Assembly (NCBI RefSeq): GCF_030718205.1
Contig: NZ_JAUZQF010000047.1
Coordinates: forward strand, 1 to 54,117
Length of the DNA stretch: 54,117 nucleotides
Direction: 5' to 3'
Source: Nonomuraea turcica
GTDB taxonomy: Bacteria; Actinomycetota; Actinomycetes; Streptosporangiales; Streptosporangiaceae
Below, piece by piece: positions 42,243 to 49,104 of the stretch (within the stretch, counting starts at the first letter, position 1; each line of letters begins with the position of its first letter). The translations under genes and the position numbers were made by a program. The notes beneath the pieces are model-generated. The model was not told the origin of the DNA. It searched no databases and saw only the letters and a list, made by a program, of their open reading frames with translations.

Positions 42243-44459
42243 ATGACGCGGTTGCTGGGACGGCTGGGCGGCTGGTGCGCGCGGCACGGCAAGATCGTAC
42301 TGGCGTTATGGGTGCTCGCGGCCGCCGCGCTGATGGGCGCCAACCTCGCCTTCAGCAGCCCCACCAGCAACGACGCGAGCATCCCCGGCACCGACGCGCA
42401 GCGCGCGCACGACCTCATGAAGGAGGGCTTCGGCCCCGGTTACGCGCAGGGTGGCACGGTCCAGCTCCTGGTGTACTCCGCCGACGGCCCCCTCGCCGAG
42501 GAAGAGCGTAAGCAGGCGGTGGAGCGCTCCATCGACCGCCTGCGGACGATGGACCACGTCGTGCAGGTGGACACGCCGTTCCGCAGGGGCGGCATCGCCT
42601 CCAACCTGCAGATCGGCCTCATCACGATCCGTATGGAGGGCCACGACCCGGACAAGCTCTCCGAGACCACGCAGGCGCTGTCGAAGGCCGCCGACCCGGC
42701 CAGGGCCGCCGGGATGGAGGTAGTGCCCGCCGACGCCTCGACCCCCGCGGACAAGGAGATCAAGACCGGGCCCAGCGAGATCATCGGCGTGGTCTGCGCG
42801 CTGCTGGTGCTGGTGTTCGCCTTCGGGACGCTGGTGGCCGCGATGATCCCGATCTTCGCCGCGCTGGTCAGCGTGGCGTCGGGGCTCGGCGTGATCGGGC
42901 TGCTCGGCTGGGTCGTGGACATGCCCAAGCAGGCCGGGATCATGGCCACCATGATCGGGCTCGGCGTCGGGATCGACTACGCGTTGTTCCTGCTGTCGCG
43001 CCATCGCCGCCTGCTGGCCCAAGGGGTGCCGGTCGTGGAGTCGGTACGGCGTACCGTGGCGAGCTCGGGCGGCGCCGTCGTCTTCGCCGGCGGTACGGTG
43101 ATCATCGCGCTGAGCGCGCTCATGCTGGCCGGTTTCCCGCTGCTGGCCACGCTCGGCTGGGTGACCGGCATCTCCGTCGTCGCCGCCGTGCTGACCTCGA
43201 TCACGCTCGTCCCGGCCCTGCTCGGGCTGCTCGGCCACCGCGTCAACGCGCTCAAGGTGCCGCTCCTGCGCGGCGGCGGCTCCTCCGGCACAGGCTGGGC
43301 GGGGCTGGGGGCGTGGGTGGCGCGCCGCCCGTGGGGGACGCTGCTGGCCAGCGTCGCCGTGCTGGGCGCGCTGGCCGCCCCGGCGCTCGGGCTCAAGCTG
43401 GGCCCGCTCGACGAGGGGTATGCCGCCCAGGGCTCGGACTCCCGGCGCGCGTACGAGCTCATGGCCACCGGCTTCGGCCCCGGCGCCAACGGCGGGCTGA
43501 TCGTGGTCGCCGAGCTGCCGTCGAAGGTCGAGAGCGCGAAGGACCCGCTCGTGGCGGAGATCGCCCGCGAGGTGAAGGCCGTCGACGGGGTCGCGCACGT
43601 GGCCGACCCCAAGGTCAACACCTCCGGCCGCGCGGTCCTGCTGCAGACCGTCACGGACTACGCCCCCAGCGACAGCCGGGCCGCGGGCGTCGTCAGGGAC
43701 ATCAGGGCCATCACGGTGCCCGGCGTCGACGTGCACGTCGGCGGGAAGGTCGCCGGGCTCACCGACGCGGGCGATCGCATGGCCGAGCGCACCCCGCTGG
43801 TCATCGGCGTGGTGGTGCTGCTCAGCGCCCTGCTCCTGCTGCTGGCCTTCCGCGCGCCGGTCGTCGCGATCAAGTCCGCGGTGATGAACCTGGTCTCGCT
43901 CGGGGCCGCGTTCGGTTCGCTGGCGCTGGTGTTCTCGTTCGGGCTCGGCAGCGGGCTGGTGGGCATGGACCCGCCAGCGGACTCCTCCTACCTGCAGACG
44001 ATCTTCTTCTCGGTGCCGGTCGAGAGTTATGTGCCGCTGCTGCTGTTCGCGGTGTTGTTCGGGCTGTCGATGGACTACGAGGTGTTCCTGCTGACGGCGG
44101 TGCGGCAGGCGTACGCGCGGCATGGGGACAACGCGCGGGCGGTGGCGGAAGGGCTCGGCTCGACGGGCCGGGTGATCACCTCCGCCGCGCTGATCATGGT
44201 GGCCGTGTTCGTGGCGTTCATCGCCTACCCGGACGCCATGGTGAAGACGTTCGGGGTGGGGCTGGCGGTGGCGATCGCGGTGGACGCCACGATCATCCGC
44301 GGTTTCCTGGTGCCCGCCACGATGGTGATCCTCGGGCGCTGGAACTGGTGGTGCCCGCGCTGGCTGGACCGGCTCCTGCCGAACCTGTCCGTGGAGGGGC
44401 ACGAGGAGGAGGACGAGCCGGTCGCCGAGCGCCGGGAGCCCGTCGGGGCGGGCGTCTAG
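42243..44459 (+). CDS. MMPL family RND transporter
   Basis: A 738-residue RND-type exporter of the MMPL family. Each half has one transmembrane helix, an extracytoplasmic domain and five further helices: first half from KIVLALWVLAAAALMGANLA, with IGLGVGIDYALFLLSRHRRL (the proton-relay GxGxDYALF motif); second half with LFGLSMDYEVFLLTAVRQAY. Members export lipids, drugs or secondary metabolites by proton motive force. ATG 42243 with GGGGG upstream. Substrate not predictable; TetR control suggests inducible efflux. Confidence 0.93.
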   Translation: MTRLLGRLGGWCARHGKIVLALWVLAAAALMGANLAFSSPTSNDASIPGTDAQRAHDLMKEGFGPGYAQGGTVQLLVYSADGPLAEEERKQAVERSIDRLRTMDHVVQVDTPFRRGGIASNLQIGLITIRMEGHDPDKLSETTQALSKAADPARAAGMEVVPADASTPADKEIKTGPSEIIGVVCALLVLVFAFGTLVAAMIPIFAALVSVASGLGVIGLLGWVVDMPKQAGIMATMIGLGVGIDYALFLLSRHRRLLAQGVPVVESVRRTVASSGGAVVFAGGTVIIALSALMLAGFPLLATLGWVTGISVVAAVLTSITLVPALLGLLGHRVNALKVPLLRGGGSSGTGWAGLGAWVARRPWGTLLASVAVLGALAAPALGLKLGPLDEGYAAQGSDSRRAYELMATGFGPGANGGLIVVAELPSKVESAKDPLVAEIAREVKAVDGVAHVADPKVNTSGRAVLLQTVTDYAPSDSRAAGVVRDIRAITVPGVDVHVGGKVAGLTDAGDRMAERTPLVIGVVVLLSALLLLLAFRAPVVAIKSAVMNLVSLGAAFGSLALVFSFGLGSGLVGMDPPADSSYLQTIFFSVPVESYVPLLLFAVLFGLSMDYEVFLLTAVRQAYARHGDNARAVAEGLGSTGRVITSAALIMVAVFVAFIAYPDAMVKTFGVGLAVAIAVDATIIRGFLVPATMVILGRWNWWCPRWLDRLLPNLSVEGHEEEDEPVAERREPVGAGV

Positions 44460-44493
44460 GGCCGGTACGGACTGCCCGTACGAAACCGCCACA

Positions 44494-44884
44494 TCACCGC
44501 GTTGAACTGCCGCCGGAGATGTGGATGTGGTCGCCGAGGGACCAACCGTGGTTGACCGCGACCGTTCCGCCCCGCACCGACAATATCTGGGCGTGGACCC
44601 CCGCCTCGGTCGCCGAAGGACTGTAGGGCCGTCTCCACCATGCGGCGGGCGCCGTCCTAGTCGGCGACGCTGTCGGTGCTGGCCACGGCCTGCCCGCCGC
44701 GGGCAGTGATGTCCTCGACGACCTTCGCGGCCACGCCGGCGTCGCCGCCCGTGCCGTCGATGGCGACGCCGGGGTCGTTGACGACGACTTTGGCGCCTTC
44801 GGCGGCGAAGAACAACGCCTCCTCGCGCCCAATGCCGCGCCCTGCTCCGGTGATAAGGACGACGCGTCCGTCCAGACTTCCCAT
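44494..44884 (-). pseudogene. Short-chain dehydrogenase remnant (nonsense plus internal deletion)
   Basis: The N-terminus is a clear SDR: MGSLDGRVVLITGAGRGIGR (TGxxxGIG cofactor motif) followed by GAKVVVNDPG and a Gly-rich insert. At codon 76 a TAG (44657-44659) replaces what homologues would have as Trp; the frame then continues as DGARRMVETALQSFGD. Immediately after, the catalytic core (NNAG, Ser-Tyr-Lys) is missing and the SDR C-terminus (QILSVRGGTVAVNHGWSL) appears in a different frame down to the TGA-side end. So the gene is dead: nonsense mutation, large deletion and frameshift. A ribosome site AAGGG precedes ATG 44884. Confidence 0.8.
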
Positions 44885-44905
44885 GTGATCACCCTTCAGT
44901 GGCTG

Positions 44906-44958
44906 CAGTCTATGTAGCGATTCATAGTATGCATCAATTCGGAAGATGAAATAGACTG
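44906..44958. promoter_or_regulatory. Mirrored promoter/operator between SDR remnant and TetR gene
   Basis: CAGTCTAT (44906-44913) and ATAGACTG (44951-44958) form an inverted repeat 37 bp apart. Each contains a TAGACT -10-like hexamer directed outward; the right one (44952-44957) ends 7 nt before GTG 44965, suggesting a leaderless TetR transcript. Confidence 0.5.
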
Positions 44959-44964
44959 CCCTGC

Positions 44965-45567
44965 GTGGTGGAGAAACAGGGATTGCGGGAGCGTAAGAAG
45001 CAGCGCACCCGGCAGGCGCTGATCGAGGCGGCGGTTCGCCTGTTCGAGGACAAGGGCTACGACCACGTGACCGTGGCTGAGATCGCCGACGCCGCGGAGG
45101 TGTCGCCCCGCACCTTCTTCCTCCATTTCCAGGCCAAGGAGGACGCGCTCCTGGCCAACGCCGACGTGCGCGTCGACCTGGCGCTGCAGGCGATCGCCGA
45201 GCGCCAGGTCGAGGAACGGCTGCCCGACGTGCTGGTGCGGGCGATGGACCTGATGATCGCCAACACCTGGGTCAGCGACCTCCCCAGCGGACTCGCGGCA
45301 CTTCGGGCACGGCTGACGGCCTCAGTGCCGGCGCTGCAGGCCCGGCTGCTGCAGCGATACCTCACCGCGCAGGCCGAACTGGCCCAGGCGCTGCAACGGG
45401 CATTCCCCGACAGGCTCGACACGATCACCGCCTCCGCCCTGGTCGGCGCGATGGTGGGCGCGATCAGCGCATCCGCACTGACCGCGCTGCAGCGCGGCGA
45501 CGGACCCGACGAGGTACGGAACGCCATGCGGCAGGCCATGGCCTTGGTGGCGCAATCCGTCACCTGA
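44965..45567 (+). CDS. TetR family transcriptional regulator
   Basis: A 200-residue TetR protein: GLRERKKQRTRQALIEAAVR start, then VTVAEIADAAEVSPRTFFLH recognition helix and a C-terminal helical ligand domain (MftR-like C-terminal region with LTASVPALQARLLQRYLTAQ). GTG 44965 or GTG 44968. Its likely former target, the divergent SDR gene, is a pseudogene, so this regulator may be an orphan or control genes elsewhere. Confidence 0.88.
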   Translation: MVEKQGLRERKKQRTRQALIEAAVRLFEDKGYDHVTVAEIADAAEVSPRTFFLHFQAKEDALLANADVRVDLALQAIAERQVEERLPDVLVRAMDLMIANTWVSDLPSGLAALRARLTASVPALQARLLQRYLTAQAELAQALQRAFPDRLDTITASALVGAMVGAISASALTALQRGDGPDEVRNAMRQAMALVAQSVT

Positions 45568-45600
45568 CCGCGTCCATTCCAGCCAGATCGGCTCGGTCAG
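45564..45600 (+). terminator. Weak hairpin after the TetR gene
   Basis: CTGACCG (45564-45570) and CGGTCAG (45594-45600) are exact complements with a 23-nt loop, overlapping the TetR stop codon. No T-run; a tentative terminator. Confidence 0.35.
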
Positions 45601-45692
45601 TCCTCCTCCTCTCCGTCGTCGTGCCCGCGGGCGGGTGAGCGCCTTTGCGTCAACACTGGTCCTATTTCGGGCAACCGTTTTCTTGGAGTGCC

Positions 45693-45951
45693 ATGTTGTA
45701 CGGGCGTCAGGCGGAGCAGTCGGTCATCGGCGGATCTGCCGTTCGCCGCCTTGCACCTGCTGCTGCGCCCGTTCGTCGAGCACATCGAGGCGTTGCCGCC
45801 GCAGCAGGCGGAGGCGTTGCACGGCGCGCTCGGTCTCGGCGGCGCCAGTCGGGGCGATCGTTTCCTGGTCGGTCTGGCGACGCTCTTCGTGAGCCCTCCG
45901 CTTCCTGAGCCCTCCGCCCACATCACTGCCGAGCACGCCCCAGCCTCCTGA
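45693..45951 (+). pseudogene. LuxR-family ATPase (LAL-type) regulator remnant
   Basis: Frame 1 begins at ATG 45693 (GGAG upstream) with MLYGRQAEQSVIGG, the start expected of large LuxR/AAA regulators. Within ~40 bp the similarity jumps to another frame: ADLPFAALHLLLRPFVEHIE, then ALHGALGLGGASRGDRFLVG, segments that in intact homologues lie well over 50 residues downstream, after the Walker A motif. The Walker A region, everything after FLVGLATLF and the DNA-binding domain are gone. So this is the deleted 5' end of a ~900-residue gene. The rest of 45952-46128 shows no coding signal I recognise, only an imperfect hairpin near 46002-46036. Confidence 0.75.
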
Positions 45952-46128
45952 CGCCTCTGCGGCGATAATGCCTGGCGGGCCCATCCGGGAGGCACTTTAT
46001 GCTCAGTGAGGCCACGCTTCGGGCCTCGCTCACTCAGCGGCAGGCGAGGCTCGATGGCAGGCCGGGACCCAGCCGACGGCTCCGTTGGTCGCGTTGTGGC
46101 CGTGGTGCCACAGGGGGCTGGCGGGCGA

Positions 46129-46620
46129 TCACACCATGTACTGGTCGTGACGCAGGTACACGTCGGTCCACTCTTCAGGTGTGAGCTGGCGGCCGGTGGC
46201 CACGATGTCGGCGAGCTCCTCGAAGTAGGCCTCACGGGGCGCGCCCGGGGTGAAGAGGATCAGCATCGACGCGGGCTCTCCGGATTCGTTGCGGAAGGCA
46301 TGCACGCCGCCCTCCGGCACGAAAAGGAAGTCACCCGGCTTGCCGTCGGCCCACTGGTCGCCGTTGAAGAGGCGGATGGTGCCGGACAGCACGTAGAACG
46401 ACTCGGTCATCGTCCGGTGGAAGTGCGCACCGGGGCCGGACGGGGCCGGGCCCATCTCCCACCGGTACAGGCCGAACGCGCCGTTGGTCGAGCCACCTGT
46501 GCCGAGGTAGTGCACCTGCGTCCCAGTGCCTATTTTCAGGTCAGGCGGCCTGTTGGCCGGATGGAAGACGCCGCTGTGCTCACCGGTTTCAGCCAGGTAT
46601 CGGGGCTCGGGATAGGACAT
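46129..46620 (-). CDS. Cupin-domain protein (quercetinase-like)
   Basis: A 163-residue single cupin with intact metal motifs: GAHFHRTMTESFYVLSGTIR (GxHxH-type with HFH and the motif 1 Glu) and PGDFLFVPEGGVHAFRNESG (motif 2 with His). Such proteins are small dioxygenases or isomerases or ligand sensors. It starts 15 nt after the stop of the zinc alcohol dehydrogenase, so the two form an operon and may act on the same substrate. ATG 46620. Confidence 0.87.
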   Translation of the reverse strand: MSYPEPRYLAETGEHSGVFHPANRPPDLKIGTGTQVHYLGTGGSTNGAFGLYRWEMGPAPSGPGAHFHRTMTESFYVLSGTIRLFNGDQWADGKPGDFLFVPEGGVHAFRNESGEPASMLILFTPGAPREAYFEELADIVATGRQLTPEEWTDVYLRHDQYMV

Positions 46621-46635
46621 GTCGGCAGGATAGCG

Positions 46636-47718
46636 TCAGAACGTGATCACGGTGCGGGCAACGGTCCCCTGGCGGACGTGGGCGACGGCCTCGTTGATCT
46701 GGTCGAGCGGGAGGCGCTCGGAGATCAGGCCGTCCAGGTCCAGGCGGCCTCGCAGGTATTGAGCGGCCAGCATGGGCAGGTCGCGGTGCGGCGCGGCGTC
46801 GCCGCCCTGGGTGCCCATGAGGCGGCGGGAGGCGAACAGCAGGCCCGGGTCGAGCTCCAGTGGCTGCCCCGTCGGCGGGCTGCCGACCATGACCGTGGTG
46901 CCGCCCGGCTGGGTCGCCGCGAACGCCTGCGCCAGCACGCCGGGCACTCCCGTCGCGTCGAAGGCGTAGTCGACGCCGCCCGTCACCAGCTCGGCCACCT
47001 GCTTGGGCAGGTCCCCGGCGAGCAGGGTCGCGGTGGCGCCGAACTGCAGCGCCAGCTTGAGTTTGTGCTCGGCCACGTCGGCCGCGATGATCGTGGTCGC
47101 GCCCGCGAGCACCGCGCCCTGGATGACGTTGAGTCCCACCCCGCCGCAGCCGACGACGAGGACGGAGGCGCCGGGCGGAACCTCGGCCACGTTCAGGACC
47201 GCGCCGACGCCGGTCACGACCCCGCAGGCCAGCAGGCACCCGGCGGCGAACGGCACACTTCGGCGCAGCTTCACGCACATGGCCTCGCTCACGACCGCGT
47301 ACTCGGCGAACGAGCCGATGCCGATGAAGCGCCGCGTCTCCTGGCCGTCGAGGGTGATCCTGGGCAGGCCGCCCATGATGGTCGGCAGCCGGGCGGGGCC
47401 CGCGCACAGGTGGAAGCGGCCGGCACCGCACGGGCGGCAGCGGCCGCAGGGACCGTTCATCGAGATGATGACGTGGTCGCCGGGCGTGACGGAGGTGACG
47501 CCCGCGCCGACGCTCTCCACCACGCCCGAGCTCTCGTGTCCGAGGATGAACGGCAACCTGCTGACCACTGGGCTCTTGCCGTCGATGGCCTTGAGGTCGG
47601 AGCCGCACACACCGGACGCCTTGATCTGCACGCGGACCTCGCCGGGTCCAGGGTCGGCGATCTCCACCTCGCGGATCTCCATGGGCGAGTGGAACCCGGT
47701 CAGCACCGCCGCGCGCAT
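46636..47718 (-). CDS. Zinc-dependent alcohol dehydrogenase (class III-like)
   Basis: A 360-residue medium-chain dehydrogenase. Catalytic zinc ligands Cys in ASGVCGSDLKAIDG and GHESSGVVESVG; structural zinc cysteines in NGPCGRCRPCGAGRFHLC; nucleotide fold VLVVGCGGVGLNVIQGAVLA. It oxidises an alcohol with NAD(P). I chose ATG 47718 (MRAAVL) by the usual family N-terminus; ATG 47724 and GTG 47733 are in frame. Followed by a cupin gene. Divergent from the ABC operon, with two operator-like copies in between. Confidence 0.88.
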   Translation of the reverse strand: MRAAVLTGFHSPMEIREVEIADPGPGEVRVQIKASGVCGSDLKAIDGKSPVVSRLPFILGHESSGVVESVGAGVTSVTPGDHVIISMNGPCGRCRPCGAGRFHLCAGPARLPTIMGGLPRITLDGQETRRFIGIGSFAEYAVVSEAMCVKLRRSVPFAAGCLLACGVVTGVGAVLNVAEVPPGASVLVVGCGGVGLNVIQGAVLAGATTIIAADVAEHKLKLALQFGATATLLAGDLPKQVAELVTGGVDYAFDATGVPGVLAQAFAATQPGGTTVMVGSPPTGQPLELDPGLLFASRRLMGTQGGDAAPHRDLPMLAAQYLRGRLDLDGLISERLPLDQINEAVAHVRQGTVARTVITF

Positions 47719-47757
47719 CAGCATGCGCCACACGGTAACCCCGGTGCCGAATTGTAA

Positions 47758-47835
47758 GCAAGCGATTGCTAGGTAGGCCGTTGACGCCCCTTCTGGGCGA
47801 ATTTACGCTTGGCGGAAAACCAAGCGAGCGCTAGG
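47758..47835. promoter_or_regulatory. Pair of KstR2-like operators upstream of dehydrogenase and ABC operon
   Basis: GCAAGCGATTGCTAGG (47758-47773) and CCAAGCGAGCGCTAGG (47820-47835) match the 34705 site at 14 and 13 of 16 positions. A further half-site CGCTTGG (47806-47812) faces CCAAGCG (47820-47826) with a 7-nt gap. One copy lies near each divergent start. Confidence 0.6.
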
Positions 47836-47853
47836 CCAAATCGCGAGGCAATC

Positions 47854-49104
47854 ATGATCGTACGGCGGGGTGGGGCGGCGGCGCTCACGGTGGCGCTGCT
47901 CGTCACCGGGTGCGCGGCCCAGCAGAAGGCCGCGACTCAGCAGGAGGGTGCGGCCGTGCCAGGCGTGACCGGCACGACGATCAAGGTCGGCGGCGTGCTG
48001 ACCAAGACCAGTGCCAGCGGATACTCGACCAAGGACGCCGAGATCGGCGCCAAGGCCAGGCTCGAGCGGGCCAACGCCGAGGGCGGTGTGCACGGACGGA
48101 AGATCGAGTTCCTCGGCGCCGAGGACGATGGGCAGGACGCGGCCAAGGGCGACGCGGCGGCCAAGAAGCTTGTGCAGAAGGACCAGGTGTTCGCCCTGGT
48201 CCCGGTGCACGCGCCCAACTTCGGCGGCGCCGCCTTCCTGGAGCAGCAGGGCGTGCCGTGGTTCGGCTGGGCGACGGGGCCGCAGTGGTGCGGCACCAAG
48301 ACCGGCTTCGGCTACAACGGCTGCCTGGCGCCCAAGCAGGGTGCCGGATCGCAGACCTGGTGGGGCCGCCAGATGGCCGACCTGCTCGGCGGCGCCGAAG
48401 GGAAGAGCGTCTACGTGCAGACCAGCGACTCCAGCGGCAGCAAGTACGGCGGTACGACGATCTCCCAGTCGTTCACCGCGGCCGGCTTCAAGCTGGTCGG
48501 CGTGAACTCCGGCCTCCCGGCCGCCGCCCCGCCACCCGACTGGCTCCCGTACGTCAACAAGATCATGACCTCCAACGGCGGCAAGGCCCCCGACATCGTG
48601 GTCTCGGTGATCGCCGGCACCAAGTTCAACGTCGGCCTGTACTCGGCGCTCAAGCGCGCTGGCTACAAGGGCGTGCTCACGGACGCCACCAGCTACGACG
48701 CGGCCATCCTCAAGGACCCGGCCAGCGCGCAGGCCCTCGAGGGCGTGATCGCCGCGCCGATGTTCGAGCCCTTCGAGTCGACCGCCCCTGAGATCGCGCA
48801 GCTCAAGCAGGACGTCGAGAAGGTCGCCCCCGGCACGGTGCTCACCCAGCACCTGGCGATCGGCTACTGGGCCGCCGACATCTTCCTCGACATGCTCGAC
48901 AAGACCGGCAAGGACCTGACCAGGGAGAAGTTCCTGGCCACCGGCAACGGCTCGTACGCCTACGAGAACGCCGGCTTCGGCAGGATCCAGTATCCCAAGG
49001 ATCACAGCGAGCCGAACGGCTGCGGCGCCCTGGTCAAGCTGGAGAACGGCGCCTTCCAGGTGGCCAAGAGCATGAAGTGCTTCGACAACGTGCCGCTCAA
49101 ATGA
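47854..49104 (+). CDS. Branched-chain amino acid-type ABC substrate-binding lipoprotein
   Basis: A 416-residue periplasmic-type binding protein of the LivK/HAAT family. Lipoprotein signal MIVRRGGAAALTVALLVTGC with lipobox VTGC (Cys ~20). Mature part begins with IKVGGVLTKTSASGYSTKDA and continues with the two-lobe receptor pattern (GVHGRKIEFLGAEDDGQDAA; SVYVQTSDSSGSKYGG). ATG 47854 with GCGAGG upstream. Its stop overlaps the permease fusion by ATGA. The ligand could be an amino acid, amide, or aromatic acid; operon and operator sharing with LLM oxidoreductases hint at a catabolic substrate. Confidence 0.9.
   Translation: MIVRRGGAAALTVALLVTGCAAQQKAATQQEGAAVPGVTGTTIKVGGVLTKTSASGYSTKDAEIGAKARLERANAEGGVHGRKIEFLGAEDDGQDAAKGDAAAKKLVQKDQVFALVPVHAPNFGGAAFLEQQGVPWFGWATGPQWCGTKTGFGYNGCLAPKQGAGSQTWWGRQMADLLGGAEGKSVYVQTSDSSGSKYGGTTISQSFTAAGFKLVGVNSGLPAAAPPPDWLPYVNKIMTSNGGKAPDIVVSVIAGTKFNVGLYSALKRAGYKGVLTDATSYDAAILKDPASAQALEGVIAAPMFEPFESTAPEIAQLKQDVEKVAPGTVLTQHLAIGYWAADIFLDMLDKTGKDLTREKFLATGNGSYAYENAGFGRIQYPKDHSEPNGCGALVKLENGAFQVAKSMKCFDNVPLK

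Noticed and set aside
42306..44492. A 728-codon minus-strand frame opposite the MMPL gene
   Set aside because: His/Arg/Glu-rich shadow of a well-supported membrane transporter gene.
45952..46128. Possible insertion-sequence remnant between the LuxR fragment and the cupin
   Set aside because: An imperfect hairpin is present but no transposase motif or target-site duplication could be identified.
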